Shown piece by piece: positions 10,239 to 21,235 of a DNA stretch of 64,000 nucleotides (positions within the stretch are counted from its first letter, which is position 1; each line of letters begins with the position of its first letter). This DNA is from Aphidius gifuensis (lineage: Eukaryota > Arthropoda > Insecta > Hymenoptera > Braconidae). Under the pieces are notes generated by a model. It saw only the letters and a program-made list of their open reading frames with translations. It was not told the origin of the DNA and did no database searches. The translations under genes were made by a program, and so were the position numbers. Location: assembly GCF_014905175.1 (NCBI RefSeq), contig NC_057788.1, forward strand, positions 19,624,154-19,688,153, read 5' to 3'.

Positions 10239-11280
10239 GGGAGAATTGGAAATAGAAAAAGTAGAAAAAAAGTCGGACAAATGGTGGAGAAAAGTTGGAG
10301 AAATGGCGGAGTAATTACAAATTCAAACAATGATGGTAATCGAAATGCTTCGCGTTATGTAACAATTAGTAATTAGTCATTTTTTTTGGAAAAACTGAAA
10401 ATTGAAAAAGTTGGACAAACGGTGGAGAAAAGTTGGAGAAAAGTCGGAATAAATTTTAGGTGGAGAAAGGTTGGGGAAATTTGTCCTCCATTTCTCCAAC
10501 CATGAGTCATTTTCGGAAAAAGGTGAAAAAAAGTGGACAAAAGGCGGAAAATAATTTCCACCAGGGTAATTCTCTGGTGAAAATACTTTTCCGAATTTTT
10601 CCTAATTTTTCCGTGATTCACCCAAATTTTTCCCAAACTCACCCATGCGGAGAAGTGAGGGGAAAAATTTTCTCTTCGTCGTTGATTTCGGAAGAATTTC
10701 TCCTCGGTAAAATTATTTTATTCACACGTTTTTCCACGTCTGTTTTTTTCGCGGAGAAATATTTCCGAACGTTCCCTCACCCAAGTTGATTCGGAGAAAC
10801 GACGGAAAAATTTCTCCTCGTAGTTGAGATAAAATTTCTTGACAGTAAAATTATTTTTTCACACGGTTGGAGAAATGGCAGACAAATTTATCCACCTTTT
10901 CTCCAGATTTTTTTCTCCATTTGTTCAACTTTTTTCCGTCTTTTTCAATTTTTGCAAAACAAAAATGACTAATTATTAATTGTTACATAACGCAAAGCAT
11001 GATGATGTTCATTCATTTTAGAAAAAATGGAAATTCGAAGACACTTCTTTTCAAAAAAGTTGATATATCTGAGGTGCTTTTTCTACAAAACTCCCGTGAT
11101 CGTTTCATCAAATTGATTGATATGGGGAAATGAGTGAAAAAATTTCTCCTCGTCGTTGATTTCGGGGGAATTTCTCTAAGGTAAAATTTTTTTTCACACG
11201 TTTCTCTACGTATTTTCATCGCGGAGAAATATTTCCGAACGTTCTTTCATCCAAGTCAATCCGGAGAAAATTCGGAAAAA
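10239..11280. repeat. Composite of direct and inverted transposon pieces
   Basis: Repeat ends like those of 8413-10238 occur at 10348-10400 and 10955-11110. The block at 10650-10800 (TTTCTCCTCGTCGTTGATTT, CGCGGAGAAATATTTCCGAA) recurs directly at 11125-11275. A small hairpin CACCAGGGTAATTCTCTGGTG lies near 10560. All open frames here arise from the repeats. Confidence 0.55.
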
Positions 11281-11642
11281 AGTTTTGATATCTTTCTCCA
11301 CTCATATCTCCGTATGGGTCAATTTGGGAGATATTCAGGAGAAATATTTTCACCAGGGTTAACCCTTGCTGTTTCGTTGTGAATGACCTTGGCAAAGGAA
11401 TACCCGGTTCTGTCCGTACAGTTTGGCCAGTATCGTACACAAGACTGAAATTAATTCAAATCCCAATTAGTAAATATGTCGATGACATCAGTGATTTCGC
11501 CTAAACAGCTGCATTCTTATCTTCAACTAGGAACACAAGCATTTAAATAAGCGTAAGTCATGGACAACTGACATTGTTATGACTTTACTTATTCGGTTTG
11601 GTACTTTCTAACTGCTCGATTGAGTTGTTATATTATTGCAAT
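11281..11642. other. Flank between repeat composite and gene fragment
   Basis: It begins with repeat tail (CACCAGGGTTAACCCT near 11350) and passes into ordinary AT-rich DNA with no supported feature. Confidence 0.35.
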
Positions 11643-12085
11643 TCAAAAGTTATCATTCAATCTTCGACTAAAGATGACCATGAAGTATTTTCCATCACAT
11701 GCATATAAGTTAGATGTTAACTGGCCACCAGTGTAGGATAGAAGAGAGCTCCACTGTGGTGAATGTAAAACGTCGTGCCATTCACACAAAGAATCATGGA
11801 TGTTTAGATACGTCACAGATTTGCTTGTATTCTTTATAATTGACTTTATCTTCATAGATGTCCAATATCGACACGCGAAAGCAGCTTGACACACGTCTGT
11901 TCCTGATAGTTCATCGTAGACAGCCCTCATTGGTTGGACTGTGACGTGTTACATGTTAATCATGATCTTTTGCAATGTAGCTGTCTAACAATCCTTCTTC
12001 TGGTCCATGAACAGTAAGGTCTCTTGTAATAGTTAAAATGCCATAGAGAATTTTCGATTGGCCAGGACATCTAGGAGCATTTTTT
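11643..12085 (-). pseudogene. Coding fragment, weakly F-box-like
   Basis: Two minus-strand stretches look protein-coding. At about 12085-11955 one frame reads CPGQSKILYGILTITRDLTV and then HGPEEGLLDSYIAKDHD before a stop. At 11930-11643 another frame gives 95 residues starting MRAVYDELSGTDVCQAAFA, with CRYW following. The LSGTDVCQAAFACRYW pattern recalls the second half of an F-box (leucine, Asp-x-Cys, Ala, Cys-x-x-Trp), but this is a resemblance only. The two stretches are in different frames with no room for an intron, so a frameshift separates them. The fragment lies between repeat clusters and has no start or full domain. It is probably a decayed gene piece. Confidence 0.35.
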
Positions 12086-12534
12086 TAACAGAATTTCAGG
12101 TATATTTCGAGAATAAATAATAATAATAAACAATAAGAAATAACCAAAATATAAAAAATGAGAAATAAATGAAATATAAACAATAATTACAACAATCATT
12201 GAAAATAATTTATAATGATTCATTTTACAGATAATAATTTATTACCAGTTACTGGTCAATTAAAAAAAATCCAACAAATTTTTTGTTATTTACATATATC
12301 AGGACCTTTATTATTTTAATTATTTATTTTTGATGTGTAAACATCTTCAGGTGCGAATAGCAATTGGAGTTAAATGTAAAAAGCGAAAAAAGAGCGTTAT
12401 ATCCTTTGACCGATGTCAGCCTGACTCCATTATAGACGGTGGGGCGAGGAAAAAAAAAAAAGACAAAACCTAATTGGCCAAATATTCGTTCAATGGTAGT
12501 CCTTGAGATCCAGAACACGTTGCACCTACTCCCG
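12086..12534. other. Unassigned stretch
   Basis: AT-rich DNA with a patch of average GC at 12345-12534. No recognised gene; the 75-codon minus-strand frame has no family features. Confidence 0.35.
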
Positions 12535-12605
12535 ACCGTTCTAATGAGCACCGGTCCACAGGTAAGCCAGGTGAAAAACTAATAATTTAGACAGCTCATA
12601 ATTAC
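12535..12605. repeat. Left member of an inverted pair (with 16443-16515)
   Basis: The segment GTCCACAGGTAAGCCAGGT followed by TTTAGACAG and TCATAATTAC is repeated in reverse complement at 16443-16515 with small differences over about 70 bp. The pair could be the long TIRs of an element of about 4 kb now filled by the elements at 12755-14162 and 14662-16442. The outer ends are not resolved. Confidence 0.5.
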
Positions 12606-12754
12606 TTAATTTTTTGTTTCATACTTTTAATTTTATATTTTTATTATATTAATTTAATTTTAAAATCCCTACTAAATTAATTGGTAACCGACCAAGATAT
12701 TAATTTTTGAATATTGCAAAAATAATACGAATTATTATTATTATTTTATCACGT

Positions 12755-14162
12755 CCCTGGTAGAAATATTTCTCCGACTTTTCTCCAACTTTTTTCCAAC
12801 TTTTCTCCGCCATTTCTCCACCTCTTTACGCAGATGACCCATGGTTGGAGAAATGGAGGACAAATTTCTCCAACCTTTCTCCAACCAAAAATTTACTTCA
12901 ACTTTTTTCCGACTTTTCTCCAACTTTTTTCCGCCATTTCTCTAGTGATGCCGCGATATGACGATATGACGATACGATACGATATGGAGGTGACGATATC
13001 CGATACGATATGGGCGTTCATATCGTATCGTCAAACTCGATACGATACGATATGGTCAAGACGATATATCTGATATATCGTCCATATCGACGATATGACA
13101 TTAATTTTTTCATAATATTCAACAAATTTTATTAAAAATTATAAATTAAAATTATAAAGTAAAATAAATTCAAAGAACTAAGCGGAGGGTTCTTTTTTCA
13201 CTTTATTTGAAGAAAAAAAAAAACCATTTCATTAAAAAAAACAACACTTCGCCTATTTAAAAAAAATTTATGAATCTAGATTGTTTTAAAAATTAATACC
13301 AAGAGGTCTTAAATGTAAAACAACCCAATAACTGTCGAAAAGTTGAAGAAAAAAAAAAAATGAGACATTGACAGAAGAGTTTATTCAAGAAAATGACCTC
13401 CAAAAAACCGTTAGAAAAAAAATAAAAATCATCTGTATCTGCAACATTTCAGAGTTTATTTGTTGACAAAATAATTTTTCAAGGAAAAAAAAAAAACAGG
13501 AACCGTGTTTAAACAGCAAGGTATTCACAACCACAGTATACAAAAATATATGAAAAAAGATAAGACAGCATTGTTTGGAAATATTTTAATGGGTCTTCTT
13601 GCCGGAAAATCAATTTGCTACGCTTGACCCTGAGATTCCAATAAAGTTTCTCAATTCTATCCCTTTGAGAACTTTGTATTTGCTCGAAAATATATTGGTC
13701 ATCATTGAAAACATTTTAAAAAATCCAGATGCTGAAGTACACATGGTAGAATCAATAAAAATAAAATACATATACATGAATTTCTGTACTGAGAAAAGAA
13801 ATATAGAAAATTTCGAAAAAATACCCCAGAAACTGAATTTTTTTTTTACAATATCGTCGATATGACGATACGATACGATATGGAGACAATACGATACGAT
13901 ACGATATGACGTATTTTCGATATGATATGGAGGCGATATAACCACTTGACGATACGATACGATATGGCCTTTAAAAATTACGATACGATACGATATGAGA
14001 CCCCATATCGTATCGTATCGTATCGCGGCATCACTACATTTCTCCAACCTGAAATTTACTCCAACTTTTCTCCAACCATGGGTCATTTTCGTAAAAAGGT
14101 GGTGAAAGTTGGAATAAAGGCGGCGAAAGTTGGAAAAAGCTGGAGAAATATTTCTACCAGGG
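12755..14162. mobile_element. CCCTGGTAG-ended element split by a hAT-like insertion
   Basis: The ends are CCCTGGTAGAAATATTTCTCC at 12755 (shown here over 20 bases or fewer as CCCTGGTAGAAATATTTC) and its reverse complement ending CTACCAGGG at 14162. The interior is TTTCTCCAACC and AAAGTTGG repeat. An uninterrupted relative of 334 bp is at 32993-33326. In both copies the two bases outside the CCC/GGG ends agree (GT here, CA there), which hints at a 2-bp target duplication of variable sequence. Confidence 0.65.
12943..14036. mobile_element. hAT-like element with 8-bp target duplication
   Basis: The TIR is TAGTGATGCCGCGATA at 12943 and TATCGCGGCATCACTA ending at 14036. The 8 bases CATTTCTC stand directly outside both ends (12935-12942 and 14037-14044), as expected for hAT insertions, and the TAGnGnTG start also fits. 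Both subterminal regions are arrays of CGATACGATACGATATGG. The 88- and 158-codon frames at 13599-14086 have no transposase motifs, so the copy is non-autonomous. Confidence 0.75.
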
Positions 14163-14661
14163 GTGCCTCATAATTGAGGGTCTGGATGCAATAACACGTC
14201 GAGCGCTCGAAGTCAAGAAAATGCTATGTTGCTGTGGGTGGAAAATAAGAAAAATTAAAATTGAAAAATTGAAAAAAAAAAAAATACAGTCGTCGATAAA
14301 ATTAAAAAATACATGTTTTTCTTCAAATAAACTTTTTTATATGATAATTAGTTTACGGGATAAAAAATAAAAACGAAATTTTTTTTTTTGAAAAAAATGC
14401 TTTTTTTTAATCATATAACTTGAGATAACTTCTTTAAAAAGTAATAAATCGACTCGAAATTTTGACTGTAGTTTCATTATAAGCTACCGATTGCAACAGT
14501 ATAATAAAAAAACACATTTATTCATATTGTTTAATTTTTATTATATGATTATTTAATGTCGAGGAAAAATTCAATTTGTCTAACTTTGAATGAAAAAAGA
14601 GTCGGAGAAATTTAAAAATTCCTAATAATAAAATTAAAAGTATTAAACAAGAAATTAAGTA
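14163..14661. other. Flank with a dispersed repeat
   Basis: 14167-14215 shares GAGGGTCTGGATGCAATAAC with 707-755. The rest is AT-rich. The 88-codon minus-strand frame at 14518-14784 runs into the next element and is not a gene. Confidence 0.35.
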
Positions 14662-16442
14662 CACGGAAAAAAATTTATAGTTTTTATTACTATACTTATA
14701 GTAAATTCGGACAGCGACAAAAGTATGGTTGAATTTACTATACAGTATAGTAATAAAAACTATAAATACAATTTTGGTTACCATACCAGTATAGTAAGTA
14801 TTACTATACTAGTATAGTATATACATGAAAAAACGTTAAAAGTATAGTTACTATTACTATACTGTATCGTAAATATTACCATACTGTATGGTAAATATTA
14901 TTGTACTGTATTGTAATCATTATTATACTGGTACAGTTCTTTATTTATATAAATAAATTTATTTAATAAAAAAGAAAATTTTTACCAAATAAATCATTTG
15001 AATAAGTTGCTTAAAGAAAACAAAAAATAAATTTAAGGCAAGACATTCAAAAATATTTAATAAAATTTGAATTTATTTATAATAAAAAATAACTATAACG
15101 GATAATTACTCGAATTTGTAGTTTTTTTTTTTTTTTTTTCTTTAATTTTCTTAGTTTTATTTATAAATTATCTCAATTTATTATTTGATTACGTAAAAAA
15201 TTACAAGTGAATTTAGAATTCCGTGTCTCAAAAATTCAACAATATTATTTCATATAAAAACACTGTGCTGAATCATTAAAAAATTTTCTATTTAGATTTA
15301 GATAAACAAGCAACCTTATTCGTTTCTAAATTATATAATCTTTATGAATTACCACGAGTCAAAATTACTGAAATTATTATTGAAGTGAAAAAATTATTAA
15401 AACTGGAAGCTACTAATATTTGAAATCAGTTAACTAATGAAATATCAAAAACTGATTCTCTATGGAAAAAAAAATTTAAAATTAATATATTTTTTGACAT
15501 ATATCTGAATTACTCAATTACAAAAAAATAAAATAAATCATTTCCGTGCTGGAGGCAATAACTTCTGAATTTATTAACAATATTCATGACAATTGGTTTA
15601 TTCACCACTGGACAAATTTGAAACTGAACAACGTGCTTTTGAATTTCGTAAACAAAATAATATATAAGTATTTTCCTCGTAATGATTTCGTTTAAATTAT
15701 TCCATCAGAAAAAGGACCATGTTTTTATTTGGTATACATTGTATATCATATTAAAAATTGAAAATAAAATTTGTATTGTAGTGAAAAAAAATCAATTGAT
15801 ATTGAATGAGATGAAATTAAATGAGATTTTGTCAGGTAATGCAGTTATTACGTACGTAATAACCTTAAACAATCAGAAAAATTTTATACCTAAGCTGTAG
15901 TTATACTTGTATAATATGTATAGTTTTTTAATGAATATTTTTTTTTATTTTAAAAAGTAAATAAAAAATATATATTTTTTATATTTGATTTAAAAATTTA
16001 TCAAATCCCATATATTATTAATAATGTTAATTAACATTGTTTTTTCTGAATATTAATATTTATTGAATTTTATCTTCATTGTTATTTAACTAATATTGAA
16101 TATAAATTTTTTCTTTTCGATAAACTATAATGTTTTACTTTGTTAAAATATTTTTTTATTTTTTAATTAATTTTTTTTTAAAAAAAGCATAAATTTACTA
16201 TACTGTATGGTAAAAGATACTATAAGTACAGTTAAATTTACTATACCAGTATAGTAAATCTGTATAAAATTTTCTTTTTGTTTTACTATACCGGTATAGT
16301 TTTAATTACCATACCAGTATAGTAACCTTAACTATACTTTCTAGTAAATCTAATTATACTTTTGCCGTTGTCCAACTTTACTATAAGTATAGTAAATTTA
16401 ATCATAAAACATAGTAATAAAAACTATAAATTTTTTTCCGTG
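14662..16442. mobile_element. CACGG element with long TIRs and TACTATAC words
   Basis: The ends are CACGGAAAAAAATTTATAG at 14662 and the reverse complement ending at 16442, each bordered by TA. The arms of about 280 bp are full of short palindromes such as TACTATACTGGTATAGTA. Between them, 15280-15900 reads in places like decayed coding DNA (SKLYNLYELPRVKITEII; TEQRAFEFRKQNN), broken by several stops. No transposase family can be named. A solo arm lies at 6641-6962. Confidence 0.65.
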
Positions 16443-16515
16443 TAATTATGAACTGTCTAAATAAACGATTTTTTACCTGGCTTACCTGTGGACGGGTACC
16501 AATCAAAACGGAAAG
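16443..16515. repeat. Right member of the inverted pair (with 12535-12605)
   Basis: Reverse complement of the 12535-12605 segment (ACCTGGCTTACCTGTGGAC). It abuts the right end of the CACGG element, so that element was inserted at or next to this repeat. Confidence 0.5.
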
Positions 16516-16616
16516 GAGCAGTTTCTTCCTTTTCTAAAATACTTACTCAAATGATAAATGACTTTTCTTCTCTACCGATCTTGTTTCTGTCTGCATGTGT
16601 GTGTGTTTTAAGGCTT

Positions 16617-17467
16617 GTAGCCACTATAGCATAGATAGTTTTTCCAGTTTTTCGACCAAGTTCTATGGGTGCATTCCTTTAATAAAAAATTTTTTTTCGT
16701 TTTGCAATTTCGCCCTGTAATACCGACTAAAAACTAGAAACAGAAACAACGACAAAAGTGATAAATTTCTCTATGCAATATTCCAGGCTTTACAGTTTAC
16801 GATAATGTGTGGTACGACCTATGTGACAATAACAAACAATCACAACAAGAACAATTTTCTATTTATTTCAGTTTGATATAAACATTGAACAGTTATCCAT
16901 TAATAATTAACCAAAAAAAATAATGTCATGTGCCAGTGCTGCCACTACAAGAAACAGCTTTTTCCTATAAAATTTTGGCCGGTATTACAGGGCGAAATTG
17001 CAAAACGAAAAAAAATTTTTTATTAAAGGAATGCACCCTATGCCATAGCGATATGGCAGAAATAGTTCACATATGACGGCTATAGGGTGGCGTTATAATC
17101 GTTTTTTGAAATTGTTTCAGCTGTACCAACTTGCTTAGAAACACATAAAAAATAAATAAAAATATAACCTTTCTTATTTGTTGACAATTTGATATTTTGA
17201 CAGTCAATCATTATACATATGTACTATACATGTGTAAATAAACAAACAAATTTATTAATAACGCTAACCATTGTTGTTGTATTTTTTTAATGTTGGCTGT
17301 ATCCAAAAAAACTAGTGTGAAGTTAGCGGTTCTATGCTGAAAATGCTTCGTGCAGCATTTTTTCAACATAGTCCTCAGCGGCCATTTTTTAGTAAATTTT
17401 TAGTGAGATATAGTGACATAAGTGCTATGGCATAGAACTTGGTCGAAAAACTATGCTAGTGGCCACG
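16617..17467. mobile_element. Outer MITE with a nested element
   Basis: GTAGCCACTATAGCATAG with TTTTTCGACCAAGTTCTATG at the left is mirrored by CATAGAACTTGGTCGAAAAA and CTATGCTAGTGGCCACG at the right. It is interrupted by the element at 16677-17038. A partial duplicate of the junction word GCCATAGCGATATGGC lies at 17042. No coding capacity. Confidence 0.65.
16677..17038. mobile_element. 362-bp MITE with TAT target duplication
   Basis: GGGTGCATTCCTTTAATAAA starts arms of about 58 bp that end GGAATGCACCC at 17038. TAT is duplicated at 16674-16676 and 17039-17041. A fragment of the same family (ACAAGAAACAGCTTTTT relative, inverted) is at 18163-18240. Confidence 0.75.
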
Positions 17468-17499
17468 CATTCCTTTATACGTTGACAGCTGACTATAAT

Positions 17500-17625
17500 T
17501 TTAATGGTTGCTTTCTTTTGTGTATTTTTTTTTATTTTCACTTTAATGCGCATGATCATGCACATAGAGTGAAACCGGCAGAAGAAGATCATGAGAAACC
17601 ATATGCACATGCGTGAATATGGAAG
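17500..17625. mobile_element. Left end of a GTGCTTTCTTTTG MITE
   Basis: GCTTTCTTTTGTGTATTTTT followed by GCGCATGATCATGCACAT matches the ends of the full copies at 20324-20588 and elsewhere. The other end is missing. Confidence 0.5.
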
Positions 17626-18162
17626 CACACAAAGATCCTCTCTCTCTAACATACTGTTTTGACAACTATTTTTTATATTGTTGTAAATACTAATAAATAT
17701 ATGTGGAGCATGTTTATAAAAAATCAAAAAAATAAAAAAACCAAGACAGTTTAACAAATAAATTATAATATTTTCATTGTTGTGGTTTTTTTTTTCTGAT
17801 GCCACAAACAATAGAGGTTGTGTTGTATTTATTATACTTGGATTCATTTATTTAATATAAATAATTAATTTTTATTATTGATGTATGTGAATCAATATAA
17901 AATATACCAAATCTAGTTGAATAAATATGATAACTTTTGAAAAATTTAAAAAAAACTTGAAAATTTTCTTAACAAATTTGTATCGCGCGCGCATAAAGTC
18001 TTCCATTTTTGTGGCGAGAAGGCGACCTTTTGATTGGTCGATTCACAGCGGCCAAACCGGGCTGCGCACTGCCATACCTGTAGTATTTCTACCATGTGTA
18101 GAGATAAGACGTTAGCAATATAGGAGTATTACATATATGGCGCAGATACGCAGAATTACAGA
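17626..18162. other. Unassigned stretch
   Basis: AT-rich with a patch of average GC at 17985-18110. Nothing is recognised there; no frame has family features. Confidence 0.35.
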
Positions 18163-18362
18163 ATTATACAGTAATACCGACCAAAATTTCATAAGAAAAA
18201 GCTGTTTCTTGTTGTGGCAGTACTGGCACATGACATTTTTTTTTTTGTCTCCAGGGGTACGTTCCAAAACCTTCGTTCGGTTCGGTATATCAAGATGGCG
18301 GATTTCAGCACGATCATGCGTATGAAAGTGAAAAAAAATAAACATCCAAAAGAAAGCACTTA
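18163..18362. mobile_element. Two transposon fragments joined
   Basis: 18163-18240 is an inverted fragment of the family at 16677-17038 (CAGTAATACCGACC with AAGCTGTTTCTTG). 18296-18362 is the right end of a TAGGTGCTTTCTTTTG-family MITE (GATCATGCGTATG then CAAAAGAAAGCACTTA). Confidence 0.5.
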
Positions 18363-18377
18363 ATGTAAACAAATAAA

Positions 18378-18796
18378 GTGAAAAGCGCCTGCGCCCCATA
18401 TACAATATATGGTAATGCAGGCATGTGTGCGTGTTTGAACATGCCATACGTTGCCACATTTAATTTTTGTAAAGTTTATAATTAATTTCTCATTAATTGA
18501 TCGATCAACATATGAAAATTTTTCGCGCAATTAATAAAACTCGGTTTCTAGTATATGTGTGATTTTTTTCAAGACTTTTTCATCATTTTTTCTATCCGAA
18601 AAAAATGGCTGAAATCTCCATAAGAGCCAATGTTAAATATTATTTTCAATAATTAATTACAAAAAACTTAACCGATCAACATAAGAAAATAATTATACCG
18701 TTGTATTCAGAATGAAAAGATCTACTTGTGTACAAAATTTCAGAACATTCTCATTATATTTAAAAAAAAAGAGTAATTTCTGCATAACCTCCTTAA
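18378..18796. mobile_element. TTAA MITE family 2, truncated inverse copy
   Basis: Reverse complement of 7610-8122 over most of its length, ending ATAACCTCCTTAA at 18796. The opposite end is lost and joins the preceding MITE remnant near 18378. It is more diverged than the other two copies. Confidence 0.65.
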
Positions 18797-18809
18797 AGGA
18801 ATAAACCCA

Positions 18810-19308
18810 AGGTGTGTTAGGTCGTCTCGGCGCAGCAGTCCAATTCACAGGGTATTACAATTTAGGGCTTTTTTTCACCACTGTGAATCGGCTTTTGTAT
18901 GTAAAATCTATATAAAAAAAATTTTTATAAGCGCCATCAGCGGCAAAAAAAAGCCCTAAATTGTAAAAAAAATTTGCTCTGTGAATTGGACTGCAGTTCC
19001 GTCTCACTTGTAGCGCTTTTGTCGTACGGTCATTTAATGAAACTTTAGTAACTAAAATTTACCAACGCAATCGTTATTTTCAGTCATTGTGTTTATTTTG
19101 TTAATTTAATAATTTTTTCTAAGACGCAAGAACAAAGTCCCAATTATTTATGATTAAAGAGAGCGAAAGAGATAGAAAAAACAAATAACAATAAATAAAT
19201 AGTAACTCTCAGCTACTTAAGTTTCTTCAAATGACCGTACGACTCTAGCGCTTTCTTGCCGACGCTCCGTGCGTACGCTCAGTGTGAGTGTAGTAAATGA
19301 ACACACCT
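18810..19308. mobile_element. AGGTGTGTT palindromic element, copy 1, split
   Basis: The ends are AGGTGTGTTAG and AACACACCT. The body carries GTACGGTCATTTAATGAA and its mirror CAAATGACCGTACGACT, as in the intact copy at 19807-20144. A 160-bp palindromic MITE (18835-18994) is inserted near its left end. Confidence 0.6.
18835..18994. repeat. GCAGTCCAATTCACAG palindrome, copy 1
   Basis: Ends GCAGTCCAATTCACAGGG and GTGAATTGGACTGC, with inner CAATTTAGGGCT/AGCCCTAAATTG arms. The same 160-165 bp palindrome occurs at 20153-20316 and 20929-21090. It is non-coding. Confidence 0.75.
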
Positions 19309-19325
19309 AGTAGTTGCTAGGTCAT

Positions 19326-19504
19326 CTGGGAGCTAATTTACAAATGTGATTTCCAAAGTAGAAAATGGCTGAGCATTGGCGTCAACTCTGTTATTTATTT
19401 GTTATTGTTGTCGGTTGACCAGAAGATAACCGGGATAACAGAGTTGACGCCAATGCTTATTCATTTTCTATTTTGGAAATCACATTTGTAAATTTGCTCA
19501 CAGA
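19326..19504. repeat. Palindromic MITE
   Basis: Arms of about 60 bp: CAAATGTGATTTCCAAA and TGGCGTCAACTCTGTTAT on the left, mirrored by ATAACAGAGTTGACGCCA and TTTGGAAATCACATTTG on the right. No other copy is seen in the window. Confidence 0.65.
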
Positions 19505-19575
19505 TGACGCTTTCTGATTCAATAGATGGCGTTTATCTGAAGCTCCAGAAGATAATTTTCGTGAAAGAAAGCGAT

Positions 19576-19779
19576 TAGGTGCTTCCTTTTGTGTATTTAT
19601 GGTATTTATTTTTTTTCACTTTCATGTGCATGATCATGCACATGCGCCTGTCATGCAAACTTGATGAGAGAACAGTGACGTCGAACAAATAATTCTTAAA
19701 AAATAAAAATTAACGCAATCAATTGCGCATGCGTTAAAATAAACAGGAAAAAAAATAAAAACACAAAAGAAAGCACCTA
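19576..19779. mobile_element. TAGGTGCTTTCTTTTG MITE, copy 1
   Basis: The left end is a TTCC variant of the terminus (TAGGTGCTTCC) and the right end is CAAAAGAAAGCACCTA. TA borders both ends. The interior has GTGCATGATCATGCACATG and an internal part inverted relative to the other copies. No coding capacity. Confidence 0.7.
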
Positions 19780-19806
19780 CTAGTAAGCCGAAAGAGTGCG
19801 AAACAA

Positions 19807-20144
19807 AGGTGTGTTCGTTCACTTTTCACATCGAGCGTACGCACGGAGCGTTATGCAAGGAAGCGCTAGAGTCGTGCGGTCATTTAATGAATCTTTAGCA
19901 ACTAAAATTTACCGACGCATTCGTTATTTTCAGTCATTGTGTTTATTTTGTTAATTTAATAATTTTTTCTAACACGCAAGAACAAATTACCAATTATTGA
20001 TGAATAAAGAGAACGAAAGAGCTAGAAAAAATAAATAACAATAAATAAATAGTAAATTTTAGTTACTAAAGTTTCTTCAAATGACCGCACGACTCTAGCG
20101 CTTCCTTGCATACGCTCCGTGCGTAATAGTGAACGAACACACCT
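19807..20144. mobile_element. AGGTGTGTT palindromic element, copy 2
   Basis: Intact copy with AGGTGTGTTCGTTCAC and GTGAACGAACACACCT ends. Long arms include GCACGGAGCG and GCGCTAGAGTCGTGCGGTCA with their mirrors. CAA directly outside both ends may be a 3-bp target duplication. Confidence 0.7.
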
Positions 20145-20152
20145 CAAGGTCC

Positions 20153-20316
20153 GCAGTCCAATTCACAGGGCAAATTTTTTACAATTTAGGGCTATTTTTT
20201 GCCGCTGATGGCGCTTGTAAAAGTTTTTTTATATAGATTTTATATACAAAAGCTTCACAAGCGCCGTCAGTAGAGGAAAAAAGCCCTAAATTGTAATGCC
20301 CTGTGAATTGGACTGC
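20153..20316. repeat. GCAGTCCAATTCACAG palindrome, copy 2
   Basis: 164 bp, with the same ends and CAATTTAGGGCT arms as 18835-18994. It lies between the AGGTGTGTT element and a TAGGTGCTTT MITE. Confidence 0.75.
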
Positions 20317-20323
20317 TGTAGAT

Positions 20324-20588
20324 TAGGTGCTTTCTTTTGGGTGTTTATTTTTTTTCCTGTTTATTTTCGCGCATGCGCAGTTGAATGCGCAGTCGGCAAA
20401 AAATCAGATTGCAACAGCGAAGGACATAAGGAGCTGGATTTAATTCTTCAGCCATGTTTTAATTCTTATTTTTTAAGAATTATTTGTTTTGACGCCACTG
20501 CTCTCTCTTCAATTTTGCATGACATACGCATGTGCATGATCATGCGCATTGAAGTGAAAAAAAATAAACACCCAAAAGAAAGCACCTA
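20324..20588. mobile_element. TAGGTGCTTTCTTTTG MITE, copy 2
   Basis: TA-bordered, 265 bp, with 16-bp TIRs and the subterminal words CGCATGCGCAGT and GTGCATGATCATGCGCAT. Near-identical in plan to 20673-20927 and 21236-21492. Confidence 0.75.
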
Positions 20589-20672
20589 TTAATAGACGGC
20601 TGAGATAAGGTCGTCGCATGACTCAGTGCGCATGCGTGGTCAGCCATGTTTGATGCTATTCCCCACTACTAA

Positions 20673-20927
20673 TAGGTGCTTTCTTTTGTGTATTTATTTT
20701 TTTTCCTGTTTATTTTTACGCATGCGCAGTTAAATGCGCAGTCAGCAAAAAGTCAGTTTACAACAGCGTAGGGCATGAGGGGCTGGATCAGCCATGTTTT
20801 AATTCTTATTTTTTAAAAATTATTTGTTCGACGCCACTGTTCTCTCTTCAAGTTTGCATGACATACGCATGTGCATGATCATGCGCATTAACGTGAAAAA
20901 AAATTAATACACAAAAGAAAGCACCTA
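20673..20927. mobile_element. TAGGTGCTTTCTTTTG MITE, copy 3
   Basis: Complete 255-bp copy, TA at both ends, same interior as copy 2. The right end abuts the palindrome at 20929. Confidence 0.75.
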
Positions 20928-20928
20928 T

Positions 20929-21090
20929 AGTCCAATTCACAGGGCATTACAATTTAGGGCTTTTTTCCTCTACTGGCGGCGCTTGTAGAGCTTTTGTATG
21001 TGAAATCTATATAAAAAAAATTTGACAAGCGCCATTAGCGGCAAAAAAAAGCCCTAAATTGTAAAAAATTTGCCCTGTGAATTGGACTGC
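20929..21090. repeat. GCAGTCCAATTCACAG palindrome, copy 3
   Basis: 162-bp copy wedged between a complete MITE (20673-20927) and a truncated one (21091-21226). It may be inserted within an originally longer MITE array. Confidence 0.7.
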
Positions 21091-21226
21091 TGATGTTTCA
21101 ATTTTTATTTTTCAAGAATTATTTGTTTGACGCCACTGTTCTTCCATCAAGTTTGCATGACAGGCGCATGTGCATGATCATGCGCATTAGAGTGTACAAA
21201 AATAAATACACAAAAGAAAGCACCTA
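21091..21226. mobile_element. TAGGTGCTTTCTTTTG MITE, right half
   Basis: It begins abruptly in the interior (TTTCAAGAATTATTTG) and ends CAAAAGAAAGCACCTA. The left half is absent. Confidence 0.65.
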
Positions 21227-21235
21227 ATGATACAT

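Noticed and set aside
13599..14086. Open frames with RIVSYR repeats and an 88-codon plus-strand frame
   Set aside because: They translate the CGATACGATATGG arrays and the hAT-like interior; no domain or splice structure.
17422..18459. Short frames of 60-140 codons on both strands
   Set aside because: They run across MITE ends and average DNA and share sequence only with other MITE copies.
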